Shown: positions 25,410 to 37,683 of the stretch, one piece after another
How the letters are laid out: each line of letters starts with the position of its first letter
Numbering within the stretch: position 1 is the stretch's first letter
Assembly (NCBI GenBank): GCA_022606135.1
Contig: JABYQN010000001.1
Location: forward strand, 3,658,001 to 3,722,000
Origin: Fomes fomentarius
Lineage: Eukaryota; Basidiomycota; Agaricomycetes; Polyporales; Polyporaceae
Direction: 5' to 3'
Length of the DNA: 64,000 nucleotides
Position numbers and translations under genes: made by a program
Notes under the pieces: generated by a model
Told to the model about the DNA's origin: nothing
Seen by the model: only the letters and a program-made list of their open reading frames with translations
Databases searched by the model: none

Positions 25410-26084
25410 ACTCCTATCTTCTCTCCTGCGCCTCCCACCCACCCTCCAAAAGCTGACCTTCCGCCGGTGATCACGAGGAGAGACTCGGAGACGGCTAGTG
25501 CACAGCGAGATGGTGTACAAATTGAAATCCGAACACGTCCGAGGAATGAATTCACATGCCAGGCGCAGCATGTTGAATGTAGCGTAGCCTCCTATCCCCT
25601 GCCCATGCCGTCCTGTGTGAGAGAGCGAGGTTCATTACGGTAGATGGCTGGTCCTATTGGTAGACCTCTGCGCGGTCGACGGACGATCTGTCTGTCAACT
25701 TGAAGTGGTTGCCACCACCTGTCACCGTCACGGTGAGCCTCCGCCAGTACACGCGTAACTTAGCTCAACGATACGTACGCATCACTAACCGCTTACCGCA
25801 GCAACTGACCAAACCCCATAGTTTTTACCATCGACCACACTATCGATGCTGTACGTTTCGGAGCTCTCACGTCCCCTGCTCCCGTACCGAGAACGGCTCG
25901 GCCTCGAGGGCAACAAGCAAGGGTCCACAAGGAAAAACCGCAGCTTCGGCCTCGACTGAATCCATGCATGAGCGTTTCCCGTGGGAGGATTAATGAAGGG
26001 ATAGTACTGTGCAGCAAGCATGTATTGGTTGGTTGATCACTGTGACATGGGTACAATTATACAAGTACACGTCCTCGTCGACGA

Positions 26085-26131
26085 ACATACGTGCGTACAT
26101 ACGTACGTGTACGTATGCATGCGCATGCATG
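26085..26131. repeat. 47-base alternating purine-pyrimidine tract
   Basis: Every base from 26085 to 26131 alternates purine/pyrimidine, with nested palindromes such as TACGTACGTGTACGTA and GCATGCGCATGC. It resembles a Z-DNA- or cruciform-prone sequence in noncoding DNA. Confidence 0.85.
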
Positions 26132-26624
26132 GCACTGGCAGCTACAGCTACAACGAGCGATAGCAGTGATAGTAGTAACGAGACATACCGCCTCGCCGAC
26201 ACACACACTTGAGGTACACGACCGCATGCATGTGGCGGCAAAGGCATAAACTAAGAGAGGCGGGCAAGGCCCCGAAACTCCACCCTCATGCACGTACGCG
26301 ATGCATCCCGCCGCTCGCAAGCACCGACTCTCGAAGTCATCGTGGAGTCGAGATCCCCAGCGGGACCTCGTGGCTTCGAGAGAAGGGGAGGGGTCAGTGG
26401 TGGTGGTGCTACACACCATAGAGAAGAGAGAGAGAGACAAATCGGAGCGCAGCAAGCCCAGGCCGGGAACCAGGGAACGTCCATGCCTTGTCCATGCCGC
26501 GAGAAACCTGCCGACCACGCAGCGAATCCCGCAGCGGCGCGCTCTGTCTCTTCCTTTGCAGGTTCATTTCGTCGATTTTGTCCACGCCATGCACGCTCTC
26601 GACCCCCGCGCGGGCCGCCCCCGC

Positions 26625-29600
26625 TCACTCGATCACCTCGAACCGGCTCCGCTTCACCTCCCGGCTGTCGCCCGCATCGTCCAGCGCGCGCTTGCTCGAC
26701 TCGCCCGTATTGGCGCCCTCCAGTGAGCTCACGCCCGAGAAGCTCTCGCCGTTGACGAGGTTCTGCAGGATGAGCGTGTACTGCTCGTCCGTGAGGCCCA
26801 TCCCCGCGAGCGGGTTGATCTTCCCGTCGTCGTCCTCGCCCCCCAGCGAGAACCCGATCGGGAGCTGCTGCTGCTGCTGCATCGCGTTCGCCTGGACCGC
26901 AAGTGCGTTGTCGAACGACGGGTCCGAAAGCGGGGGCACCCCAACGGAGCGCGGGACGCGGGAGAGCGTCTGGATGACTTTGAGGTGCGTGAGGTGTTTC
27001 TCGAGGACATCCCAGAGGCCGTCCTTGGTAAACGGCTTGGGGAGGTGGTCGTTCATACCCGAGTGGTAGTACTTCATGATCTCCGCCGGTTTGGAGTTGG
27101 ACGTCATGGAGATGATGGGCGTCATGTGGTCGAACTGACGGATGAGCGACGTCGCGGAGACACCGTCCAACTTCGGCATCACGATGTCCTGGAAACACGG
27201 AAATGCAGAAACGCATATGTGCGTCAGCGCGAGCGTCCGATTTGGAGAGCAATGGTTAACGTTACGTACCATGAGCACCAAGTCGTACTTTTCGAGGTTC
27301 ATCTTGTTGACCGCACCGACACCGTCGACGGCAACGTCGATCGTGCACCCAAAAATCTGCAAAAACTTGCTCGACACCTTCCTGCTCACCGCGTCGTCGT
27401 CGACGAGCAGCACCCTGGGCGGCACCGCCCACCCAGGCACGTACGTCGACCTGCGCACCCTAAGCGTCTGCGCGCTCGCTGGCCGTGCGCCTCCGAGGGT
27501 GGAAGAGCTACCTGCGGCCGTGGCGGGTGCTGGGAGGAACTGTGCAGGCTGGACGCTGCTCGGGGACGTCGAGCTCTCGCCCTCCTCCTCGGGGTCCCCA
27601 CCCATACCCTCGGGCGTGGGCATAACGACTTGGTTGAGCACGCTCGGGTCGAAGGACCAGTTCCCGTTCGCGTCCTCGAGGTTCGAGCGGGGAAGGAGGT
27701 GCCCGACCGTGAATACCTGGAGACCCTCGTGGTTCATCGTGTTCGGGTCCACGGTCAACCCATAGCGCGACGCGTCCTCCATGAGGAACGAAGTGGGGTC
27801 GAACGGCCCATCCAGCGGGCCAGGCTGGGGCGCAGCGGCAGCGGCAGACGAGCTCGACGCCTGAGCATTCTGCTGTTGCTGTTGTTGTTGTTGCTGCTGC
27901 TGCTGTTGTTGAGCCTGTTGCTGAGCCTGTTTCTGCTGTTGCTGGCGTGCCTTCTGCGCGGGAGACGTCGAGGACGACGAGGCCTGGCCCGCGGTCTGGC
28001 CCGTGGCCTGGGCGGGGTCCGTGGCGGGCGTAGGCCTCATCCGTGAGAGCTCCTCAATCCTCGCGAGCGCATCCTGGCGGCTCATGGGGCGGGCTGGAGC
28101 GTCCATGCCAGGCATCAGGCCCGCGGCAGCGGCCATGATGGTCGACGCGCGCGAGCTCGGTCTAGGCGGGGCGGTGGTGCCCCCTGAGGCTGAGGCGGAG
28201 GTAGCGGCCGAGGCCCCGTTCGCCCCGGAGGTAGAGAAGGTCATGCCCGCCACCTCGGCTCGCCTCGAGATCTCGTTCATCTGCGCGAGCGAGGCCCGAG
28301 CAATGTCGCCGTCTGGGTAGGCGCCCATCATCCGTTGGGCCTCTGTGGCAGGGAGGAAAGGATTCGGGTCTGGGGCGTACGTCCCTGGGGTGCGGTTCGA
28401 GATCTGTCCGGTCTTCAGTTTGCCTAGAGTGCGGATGCGGGAGACGTCGGATCGTTTGGGTTTGGGTTTGGATTGGGATGAGGGTGGATGTTACGGAATG
28501 GGCGATGATGGTCGTATGGTCGTAGGGGTCGCAGTAGGTAGTAGTAGTCGAGGGAAACCAGTCGAGTCCGGAATTTTGCACAACGGGACAGCGACGACGA
28601 GAAACATGGAAAAAAGCAATAGTACAAATTAGCTTCCAGACGTGTGGTTATAAACTACGAGGAGACAGTCCCACCATTCTCCAGCTGCAAGAAGTACTGT
28701 ATCAAATTCTGCATGAGTCCGTCCTGCTGCGCCATGTTGCGCTGGAAGTTGACCATCTCCGACAGCACGTTCTGGTAGTTGGTCTCGAGCGAGCGGATGT
28801 GCGCCGCCATCTCCTCCTGGTCGCGCGCCATGCGGTCAAGCTGCGACTGGAGGGCCTCGACCGTTGCAGAAGACGAGGGGCTTGGTGAGTTCGCGCCCCG
28901 CCCTGTTGACTTACGCGCTGCGGGCACTTTGCGCTTGATGTTTTCAAGTGCATCGCGCCGGTCCGCGTGGAAGTCTGGATGGCGAAATGTCCAGCTCTGT
29001 AAGGAAGGGTGGGTCAGGAATCCGAAAGGAATGCGCGACTGGGTTCTGGCACTGGCGAAAGTCGCACAGGAAGCAGGGAAGACATAAAGAGCTACACGTA
29101 AAGGACTTGCATCGGGCACTGCTTTCTGGGAATGGAAGAGAATGAACGGCCGCGAGGAGGGAGGCAAGCTGGGAGACTTTGCTACTATATTCATGCGCAT
29201 ATAGTCAGGTACCCGTTCGCGCACGATGTGCGCAACATCACCATGCTAAAGTCCCGATGTGAACCAACACAATCATGCTCTTTTCACGCGTCATCCACGA
29301 TTACCAGCAGCTCACGCTATGCAGACAGACAACCGTCATAAGGTCGTCGCCGGCCCCCATTCTGAAGCAAGCCCGCAGTGTAAGATATGTCTCTCAGTAG
29401 GTGCGCTTGAGCGAAGACCGTGGTCGATATTAGTCGACAAGAGAGACGAGAAAGCTTGTGCGATGTTTGCTCAAGCTCAAGCACCCACCGAAGACGAAGA
29501 AGAGGAGAGGGAGAGAAGGAGAGACGATCGTCAAGAAAGAGACACTCACGTGTTCGCCAAACTGGTTATCGTCCGTGTTCTTGACCTATCACGCATCTGT

Positions 29601-30312
29601 CAGCACGTGCGATGCTTCCAAAGTGAGAAACAAGAAGTACACACTTTATGGAAATCGTACTTGTTCAGTTGTCGCACGAACGAGGCGAAATTTGAGTGCT
29701 TGAACATGCGGGGCAGGATGGACTTTGTGAACTCGTTCATGTCCTTCACGACGAAGCAGTCGCCGTGAGGACCCCATGCAACGACATCGGCGAAGGAGGA
29801 GTCTTCGAGCATCCTTGATGAGGACAAGGCGAAGGCGGAGGCGGCGCGTCAGACAACGCGCGTTGAAAATCGAAGGATAAAAACACGCACTTGTAGAGCT
29901 TCTTGACAAAATCAGAAGTAGATGGCATGCTGTCCTCTGGCTCGTGCTTGACGTGGGAGGGGGAGACATGGTGTTCCTGTGATGAGTCGCGGGCCATGTC
30001 GCGGTCTGGTCGAGATTCGGATAGACGGCGGGTGAGTACGGGGTCGTCGCGGGAGCTGGAGGAGCGCTGGTTGGACCAGGGGAGGGTGGAAGAATTGGAG
30101 AGTGTGTGGCCGGAGAGAGGAGAGGCGGTAGATGAGAGGGATGGGTGTGTGTAGGTCGGGGGTGGATAGCGACCTGCGTTTGGGAGCTGTGAGATGGGCG
30201 GGAGTGTGTTGTTGCGCGGAAAGGAGTTGAGATGTAGCTGGGACGGAGGCGGGAGGGTGGAGGAAGGGAAGAGCTGCCTTTGGAGCGGCGGATATTGGGA
30301 CGAATTATCCAT
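26625..30312 (-). CDS. SKN7: Skn7/Prr1-type response-regulator transcription factor
   Basis: This is the nuclear end of a fungal phosphorelay, with roles in oxidative, osmotic and cell-wall stress. The start at 30312 opens a Pro/Ser-rich N-terminus. The HSF-type DNA-binding domain is spread over four exons: SDFVKKLYK, then FADVVAWGPHGDCFVVKDMN and RMFKHSNFASFVRQLNKYDF, then NTDDNQFGEH, then SWTFRHPDFHADRRDALENI. A coiled coil follows (LQSQLDRMARDQEEMAAHIR). A 251-base intron (28424-28674) leads to a long linker with a polyglutamine tract (27870-27940). The receiver domain has RVLLVDDDAVSRKV (acidic pocket), then YDLVLM, intron, DIVMPKLDG, in which the first D is the phospho-acceptor. It continues PIISMTSN and HLPKPF with the conserved T/S and K. 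The stop is at 26625. The receiver could be annotated as a separate gene, but the domain order and strand fit one Skn7 protein. Confidence 0.9.
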
Positions 30313-32689
30313 CTGGTCTGGACTGTTATGAGGGGTGGAGGGACGAGGACGACCGACGACGCTCTTGAAGATATCCGTTGCACCAGCGTGTCCGTCCCGG
30401 TCCTCCCTATTCCCTCCTTCTCGCCGAGATCCATCCCCGATCAGGCAAGTCCATCATCCGCTTATGGCCATAAATCAATTCCGCCCCGCCGAAATGCACC
30501 TTGTCTCGCCGGCATTTCCGCTTTTTGCGGTCCTTGAATTTGTATTCGGAGTCAAACCTGCCTACCACATCCTCTACTATCTCCAAAGCCGTGTTTTGAG
30601 TGCAGAATCGGTTCGGATGCTCCCCTGGACCTCAGGACGTTGGGCCATAAAGCTGTACAGCTGGTGAGGGCCTAGACCGTCGCATGGAGGTGTGTCCGCG
30701 AAGGGAAAGTGGCCTCGACCGAGATGGACCGCGGCCTGGGCCCGGCCACCCTCGCAGTCAAACAATCAGGCACCGCACAACTCCTCCCAGATCTCCCCGC
30801 CGGCAACCAAGATGCGCTCTCAATAAGTGTCCCAAGCGCCCTCTCTCCCTCCTCCGTCCCGCCGTCCGCCCTCCGGAACCCAAGCAGCACGTTGCAAAGC
30901 TCCTTCCGTTATCGATTACGACTCCTCCCGAGCCCTACGACACCCCTGTCGCCCCTTCGCGGACGAACCGCGCCCTCCCAGCAGCGAACTCACTCAATGT
31001 TGCAGGAGAGGACGGCCATCAATCTGGTCAGACAACGCCAGAAGCTGGAGACACTGCGCGGGCGGAGGCTCTGTCTGGGCCTGGACCCTGGACCTGGGTT
31101 CCAGCTCGTCTGTCCTATCTAGGCTCATCTGCCGCCTCGGCGCCCCCCGGCGCCAGACCCTTGGCCACACAAACTCAACTTTCTCATCGCCCACAGTCGT
31201 ATCACATTTCCATCCCATGTCCGCCAGAGCGCCCACGGCCCAGTCTAGACTGAACGGTACAACATGCGAGCGAGGACAAACCTCATCTTCCCCAGAGGCT
31301 AACCACCCATGAATTAGATATATCGCAACTGACCCTGCAGAAACTGAGTTGCTGTCGTGCACCTTGGGAATTCGGAATGATGCCTTATCTGATGCTTCCG
31401 CAGCGTGCCCACGATACCACGACTGTCGGATGGGGTGACAATAATGGAGTCTTGGAAACTCTCCATACACTACAACGTTCGCACCGCCCCAGTCCTCACT
31501 TCCCGGGGCGTCCCTTTTCACAAGATTTGTGCACGGCTTCGCGTGATTGTCATGGACAGACGTCGACATTCGGAGCACCGCAACCATGGTATCTCGGACG
31601 ATGAGCCGGAACTCTGCGCCAAGTAACAACGATCCACTGTCACTTCCATATTTAAACTTCCATATTTGAACGTCCATTCCACAGTAGACATGGCGTCTCT
31701 TCAGCAAACTTTGAATACCATGCCTGTCAATGGGCAGTTGTGGCCGCAAAGAATCACGGAAACACATTCCTGACTTCCGTAAATCATCGGACTTAGGAGA
31801 CCGTGCATAGGCAGGACGTCAACATATTGGCAGTACCACTTCCCGATATCTGACATGATGTGGTGCCGGACCTGAAGAGAACGCGTGACCACGGTCATCG
31901 TGCCGCTCAACCGTCAAAAGGTCGCAGTCTCCAAGTACGTATGTACATCCTCATAGGGAAGTACTCAGGGAAGGTATTTTCCCTCCCACAGGCAAATACG
32001 TGAATTTCATCTTCGGCTCATTGCTGTCTTGCTCATTCGCCGTCGGGAGCTGTAACATTGACGCAAACCCAGCATCTTGCGTCAACACCTCCATTTTAGT
32101 GAGGATCGGACACCGCGCCTGCTCCCCGACAACGCTTGCCTTTGTACGCCCTGTTCAAACCCACCTCCGACGGCCGTGGGTCTTCGCTGCGTCGACTAAC
32201 CGGAGCACGGGCAAGCGATGCATGTTGGTATGTGCGACTCGGAGCAAGTCCCAATTCGTAGTTGTCGTTGCGATACTGGGTCTCCTGGATGACGTCATGT
32301 TCGATGAGCGATACCAAGAAATTATCAGTTTGCATCCCTCGAGGTGGGGTGGTGCTGTATGAAGAGAGGGGGACAGAGAGAATCGGGTCCGCGCTCCCGT
32401 TAGCATCTTCTTGTCTCCAACCAGTGACGGTGCAGTCGCCGTTGGAGCTTGAGAGCTTTGGGGAGGTGAGGTCCCTGACGACTCAAGAGCGTGGGGTAGA
32501 AGAGGAGGGGCGTTATGTACCTGTACATCTCGTACGCTACTACTTCCTTTCCCACCCCAGATCGAAGCTGAGGCCTGAGGGGCGGGGGCAGGCTGAGATA
32601 CGGTATGAGCGTGTGCAGTTTCGACTTGCTATGTTGATATTGAGTGTACCTTGAGCCGAGAGAGGTCCCGCTCGTCCTGTCTTGAGACG
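30313..32689. other. intergenic; overlapping long open frames without recognisable product
   Basis: The first few hundred bases should hold the SKN7 promoter. A 257-codon open frame lies at 30994-31767 (-), and a 189-codon frame overlaps it on the plus strand at 30684-31253. Neither shows a domain, signal peptide or consistent exon partners. I do not call either a gene. Confidence 0.4.
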
Positions 32690-33197
32690 CGGTCTGCGGC
32701 AAGAAGTCCTTGAGTTCGAGAGCGATGCAGCTTCGGAGGAGGCCGAGGATGTACATCTGAGGACAGCGCACGATCGAGAGATGGGTGAGGTGCTCGTAAA
32801 GGACGTCAGGGAACCAGCTGTGGTTGTGTACGGCAAGACACCAGAGGGCTGGAGTCCCGTGAGGGAACATAACGGCGGCTAGGTGGTTCAGATCGACAGG
32901 TGCGCTCGTTCGTGGACCCTCTGTATCGAGGATGAGAAACTCCAGTTTCGGAGCGTTCACATGCAATTCTGTTCATCCGGGATCACGGTTTGAAGCATGC
33001 AGATCGCCTGCGGATGCCAATCCGAACTTGAAGGTTAGGTAGCGAGCGCGGTGCTCATGTGGAATGAGCCACTCGAGTTCCGAGTCCGCTTGGGCCTGGG
33101 CCACTGGTAGGGTCACATCGGATCGACAATCGGTCCAGTTGTTGGCGCGTTCGTGAGCGAACGATGCGATGTGGGCAGCGGATTCCTCCAGGTCCAA
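32690..33197 (-). pseudogene. degenerate F-box-like relic
   Basis: Two adjacent minus-strand frames read as the middle of an F-box/LRR-like protein of the same kind as the gene at 22.6-24.3 kb. The first has LEWLIPHEHRARYLTFKFGL. The second has APKLEFLILDTEGPRTSAPV and LAVHNHSWFPDVLYEHLTHL, which parallels CWLPDISYGNLTHLHI in the intact gene. A clean F-box and the C-terminal repeats are absent. The frame breaks between the two parts at about 32970 could be an intron, but sequence beyond about 32690 is unrelated. I infer a truncated, non-functional copy. Confidence 0.5.
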
Positions 33198-33678
33198 TAC
33201 TAACTGTGAGACAAGCCCCCTGGTGTCGGTAGGCGAGGTAAGTCAAAAACAGCATACTTCGTCTAGACTGCAAACTGACTAGTACTATCAGCGTCTATAC
33301 GGCGGCAGGAGAGTGGCAACGGCTATTTACCCAGTCCCTCCTGAAGTTGAAGTCGTTGCAATAGCTGACGAGATTATCGGAGGTGAGCCTGAAAGAGCCA
33401 TCGGATTTGGGGATGGTTGTCGATTCTAAGCGTGATCTACCTGCGCATCGGAACTTATTGGCCACGATAACTCCATGAGGCTGGTACAACGTTGAGGTGG
33501 AAGCGCCGTACACCCTCAGTCAGTAGTACAGACAGGCCCCTCTAAGGCCGAGCGACTCAATTAGAGTGGAAGAGAGACCAGCACACTGTACCTTGAAAAA
33601 TAGAGTTGCGAGTATGGGTAACGGGAGCAAAAAGACTATCTCCGCGGACATACAAGTAAAGGCAGATAGAGTATCGAA
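33198..33678. other. intergenic, no gene supported
   Basis: A 72-codon minus-strand frame at 33295-33513, with the segment LESTTIPKSDGSFRLTSDNL, could be a relic of a small protein, but I cannot name it. Nothing else is seen. Confidence 0.35.
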
Positions 33679-36600
33679 TCAAGCTGCAACGTCGTCGACC
33701 CTCGACAAGTTTAGCGTACCTCTCCCAAACCCAGCCGCGAGCGCACTGAAGCCACCCTCACGCACTTCCATGAGGAACAAGTCGTGCTGGTCCGCCAGCC
33801 GCTCGTTGTTCCGCCTGATTTCCCTGATCATCCCGTGCTCCCGCGCGCAGTTCGGGCACTCCGTCTCATTTTCCGCCACGCACCTGTTTTTCCGCATGAT
33901 AACAGCATTAGTATCAATATAATAGGATTCCAACTACGCAAACGAGGCGATGCGATGCGGCGATGACAGCGGCAGAGAAAGATACGTACCGTTGGTGGTA
34001 ACTGTGGTTGCACATGAAGTGAATTGCAGGGAGGTCGAGTCCGCCTTGACATGCCGAGCACTGCGTTACGTGGAACACGCGCGGACGGTCCGGGTCTGAG
34101 AGTTCCTCGACCTGACGAAGCTTCGCCTGGGTCTCTGTCCGGTACGAAGCAACAAGCTGCTGGTCCTGTTTGATCCACTAGCCGTCAGCGCCTCAACTCA
34201 ACCTGCGACTAGGGTAGAACAACTAACTGTCTCGACCTCCTGTCTTGCGGTCTTGATGCGTGCCATAAGCCACTCCTTGACAAGCCCGACACTCGCGACA
34301 TTGTTTCTGCTAAGCACCTGCACGACGCTGACAGGCGGCATCAGCTTCTCCTCGTCAATCACTTTCAGCACATCCACTACATCATCCCGATGCTTCGCTA
34401 GGAGTGCAGGGGTGCTCGTCAGGAACCGCAGGACGAGCGGGTACAGCTGTGGCCGCCCAGGTCCATACTGCTTCAGGCGGCGCACAACCTCCGTACTGGC
34501 ATCGCCGTCGCCGTCCTGGTGGCGGTCCATGAAGAACCGCACGATGTCTTCGTGCATGCCCATCCGCTCCCAGAGCAGCACCAGCCCTGGCGTGAAGCCG
34601 CGCGTCGAGCAGAGAATGAGCACGTGTGTCGGGTCATATGGCAGGGTCGTATTCTGAAGCAGGGCGAGCGCCTTGGAATTTGAACTTGCGCTGACATCGG
34701 AGCCGGATCGCGAGAGGTATAGTTCGAAGAGGGTATTCCAGACTGCTACTTGATCCCCTTTCTCCGCCTGTTCGTCGGCGCTAGGATCGGATTCTACAGG
34801 GTATGAGTTCGACGTGTTCCCGACTGCATGGCCCCAGCGTTTCCGCGCTACAGTCTCAAGGAATCGCACGAAGTGGTCCGTGTGATCGACAAAGTGTGCG
34901 AAGTACAGGCGCGGAGATGGGCGCTTCACGCTGCTGGCCCTTGCCTTCGCAGTTGTGGCAGTGGTCGGAGTGCCAGGTGGAGAATCCGAGACTCGCGATA
35001 CATTTATCACGGAATCACGGCGATTAGGTTCAGGTGGTTGACCGACGGGAGGCGGCGCCTTGACTGTCGGCACGGTGTCCGCTGGAGAGGGGAGATTCAC
35101 AACGGACGCGCGATTCAGAGCAAGGTACGAAAGATACGAAGAGCCTCCGGCCTGTCTCGTAGGCACAGCCTCTTGTTCCTCGGTTTCAATGACTAGTGGA
35201 GCGAGGCTAGTGCATATGTCGATCAGTAGGTCCGTTGTTTCCTCGGGAAGGTTATCGAGCATTGCCCTGCCATAGCGAGCGAGGTTGCTCTCGGCCTATA
35301 GAAGCAGGATCAGCACCGCTCAATATGGTTCTGCTTACAGCATGACAGCAGTCGCACATACCGCTTCAGCTCCGAGTCGTCTCAGGTATGTGAGCGCGTC
35401 CTTGTAGTTGCCGGCATCCTCGATCTGTATGCGGAGATAATCCTCATGTCGCTCGTACTTCTTCGCAAGGTACGACGCGTGCTCGAAGTATCCAGCTTGC
35501 CGGCATACACGGATCGCAGTATCAAGATCGAAGGGAAGCTCGTCCTTTCCGCCGTCACCGTTTACACGCAGCGACTCGCGCTTGATGAAGCTGTCGAGGC
35601 GGGTAATGTCCTTGAGCTTGGTGTATGTGTTGAGGAGGAGCGTGGTGTGGTCCGAGTTGGCGAGGCCGAGAGAATGAAGTTCCTGGAGGTACGTCACGAG
35701 ATTGTGTATCCGTTGTGCGTCCAAGAACTGTATAGTCGTGAGTGGATCTGACATGTCTGAAGAATATGCGAACTTGCTCACCTTCCGAATCACATAGCTA
35801 GGTTGAACGTAACGGATGGTTCTAATGTACTGAGCCATTGCTCCATCGTAGTCGCCCTTCGCATAGAGGTGATCTCCATATTGCTTGTGGATATCGGCGA
35901 TATGCGATTCATCGAGCTTCTGCGTATCGGCGATGTTAAGCGCGAGAAGGTACAGTCCTTTCCGATACAGCATATCCAGTTTCTCGGAAGTAGGCTTCTC
36001 TTCCAGGCACAGCAACTACGAGCAGCGAATCAGCATCCAGTGTTCGAAGGTTTCGGGGCACGACCGTACCTTGCCGTCATTAGACAGGACGTACAGCTTG
36101 CCCCATGCGGAGAAGAGTTCCCGCACGCCTTCAGTAAAGGTGCCGGAGTGGGCGACGAACTTATTCTCCGGGTCAAACACCGTCACTTTCGTGATATCCG
36201 ACCCCTGCGGTGAAACGCTCTTCGCGACAAAATTGCGTACAGTCGCCGAGGCTGCACTCGCAGAGGGGGTGAACGGCGGGGAGACGATGACAATGTAATT
36301 GCGGTGAGTGTGAATCTTCGACTTCAACCCTAATGAGCTCATCAGCGAGATTGCATAACCAACGTATCGTAAAGAACTCACCCTCATATGCGTAACACGC
36401 TCCTCGACTCTCCGTTCCAACCAAATAGATGGCCTCATCTCTAGCCACGACGATCTCATGCGCCTTCCAGTCCATAGTCGCACACCCAAGACCTGCACCA
36501 ATCTCGTCAACGACCGCAGATGTGCCTCCACTACCTTTCCCAGAAGCCTGATAGCATAGCACACGGTTCGTCGTGACGATGAACAGGTAGACATTCGGGC

Positions 36601-37441
36601 TCTCGTCTGATGGCTCGCGGAAGCCGAGACCCGTGATCGGCTCGGTGGGAGACTCGTGTATGACACGAGGTTTAGGGAGAGTGCTTAAGGAACCCGACGT
36701 AGAGTATACGGACTGGTCGAGGTGGCGGTAGAGAATGACGGTTCCATCCCCGAGACCAATGGCAAGGTATGACAACTTGGCAGAGAGAGCTATTGTCGAG
36801 ACCTGGGGGGTCTAAGTTCAGCTATGGCGGGCATGGCGCATTCTAGGTTGCCCTTACAGGGTGTGGTCTGTTCCCGCTTTGGACCTTTGCTGAGCGTACC
36901 AGGAGAGGGGCACCAGTCTTCTTGTCGAACGTTTGGAGGTTCCAGACCTTTAAGAAGGGATGTCTGGCAGCATCTTCCTCCTACACCCCCGTCATGAGAT
37001 ATACGTATACGCGTATGCACATGGACGGTCAAACGCACCCCAAGTGTGATTAGGATCCCTCTTCGCTCAGCCATGTGCGTGACCCTGCCTCCAGTGTGCG
37101 CAATCCAACTCTTTGCGATCTCGAAGTCTCGATTGAGGAGGTAGACGCTGCCATGGATGTCTGCTACGATAAGACCGACAGAAGACGCGGTAATAGTGGA
37201 AATTTCTGGGGTTTTCTGCATGCATTGGTCAAGGGAGCAAGGGACGCGACGGGGAGGTGTCACTGTACCTGGAAGACATCTGGTGAACTTCCTAGATCAT
37301 GTATGTCTTTGACCGGTACAACGTCGAAGAATGGGTATTGTCGCCACTAATATGAATTATGGCCGATGCATGCAGAGCTTGGCACCAATATGTACTCACA
37401 GCAGGCGCGGCAGCGTTCCCTGCGGCCGTTGCTTGAGCCAT
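33679..37441 (-). CDS. VPS11: vacuolar sorting protein Vps11/Pep5 (HOPS/CORVET core)
   Basis: Vps11 is a core subunit of the HOPS and CORVET tethering complexes at vacuole and endosome membranes. The first exon, MAQATAAGNAAAPA (start 37441), joins WRQYPFFDVVPVKDIHDLGS. The N-terminal beta-propeller follows (SSVGLIVADIHGSVYLLNRD; LSYLAIGLGDGTVILYRHLD; NRVLCYQASGKG). Then come alpha-solenoid repeats: YRKGLYLLALNIADTQKLDE, IHKQYGDHLYAKGDYDGAMA, YIRTIRYVQPSYVIRKV, AGYFEHASYLAKKYERHEDY and RGFTPGLVLLWERMGMHEDI. The C-terminus is the RING-H2: CSACQGGLDLPAIHFMCNHS, YHQRC, ECPNC, followed by a helix and stop at 33679. Only the RING Cys/His pattern and the solenoid are read directly; the complex is known from the family. 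At least nine short introns occur. The start region lies 383 bases from the divergent ATP18 gene. Confidence 0.92.
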
Positions 37442-37683
37442 GATTGGTTAGGCAGGTACGTAGGCGTTCTTGTAGGCGACAACCCGCAGACAGAGTAGTA
37501 GGACCTCTCTCAACAAGCTGTTGGGACTAAGATACAAAGTCCAGGTGGTATGGGGGAAAGCAGGTATAGAGAACGTCACGGTGCGCACAGTCCAAGTCTG
37601 AGTCCAAGTTCTCGATGACGACGTCAATAGTAGTCGCTACTTACCATGATAAGTAAGACGAGTTGATCTAGTCAGCGATACTT

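Larger units (their letters stand above)
24347..26624. other. intergenic between F-box and SKN7 genes
   Basis: Convergent 3' ends, so no promoter is needed here, yet the interval is 2.3 kb. It holds a 76-base pure pyrimidine tract and a 47-base alternating purine-pyrimidine tract, listed separately. No coding signal seen. Confidence 0.5.

Noticed and set aside
26985..28046. 353-codon plus-strand open frame across the SKN7 receiver and linker
   Set aside because: It is antisense to a well-supported protein, and its Leu and Arg runs are the complement of the polyglutamine and acidic codons. A shadow.
26625..28331. Receiver-domain frame as a stand-alone response-regulator gene
   Set aside because: The HSF-type DNA-binding domain and coiled coil lie directly upstream on the same strand. 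The phase fits across the 251-base intron, and Skn7 has exactly this domain order.
28450..28475. Telomere-like GGGTTT repeats
   Set aside because: Only about three units, inside the SKN7 intron and flanked by unique single-copy genes; not a chromosome end or a clear interstitial telomere.
33295..33513. Small secreted or lectin-like protein
   Set aside because: The segment LESTTIPKSDGSFRLTSDNL looked protein-like, but no signal peptide, partner exon or recognisable fold supports it.
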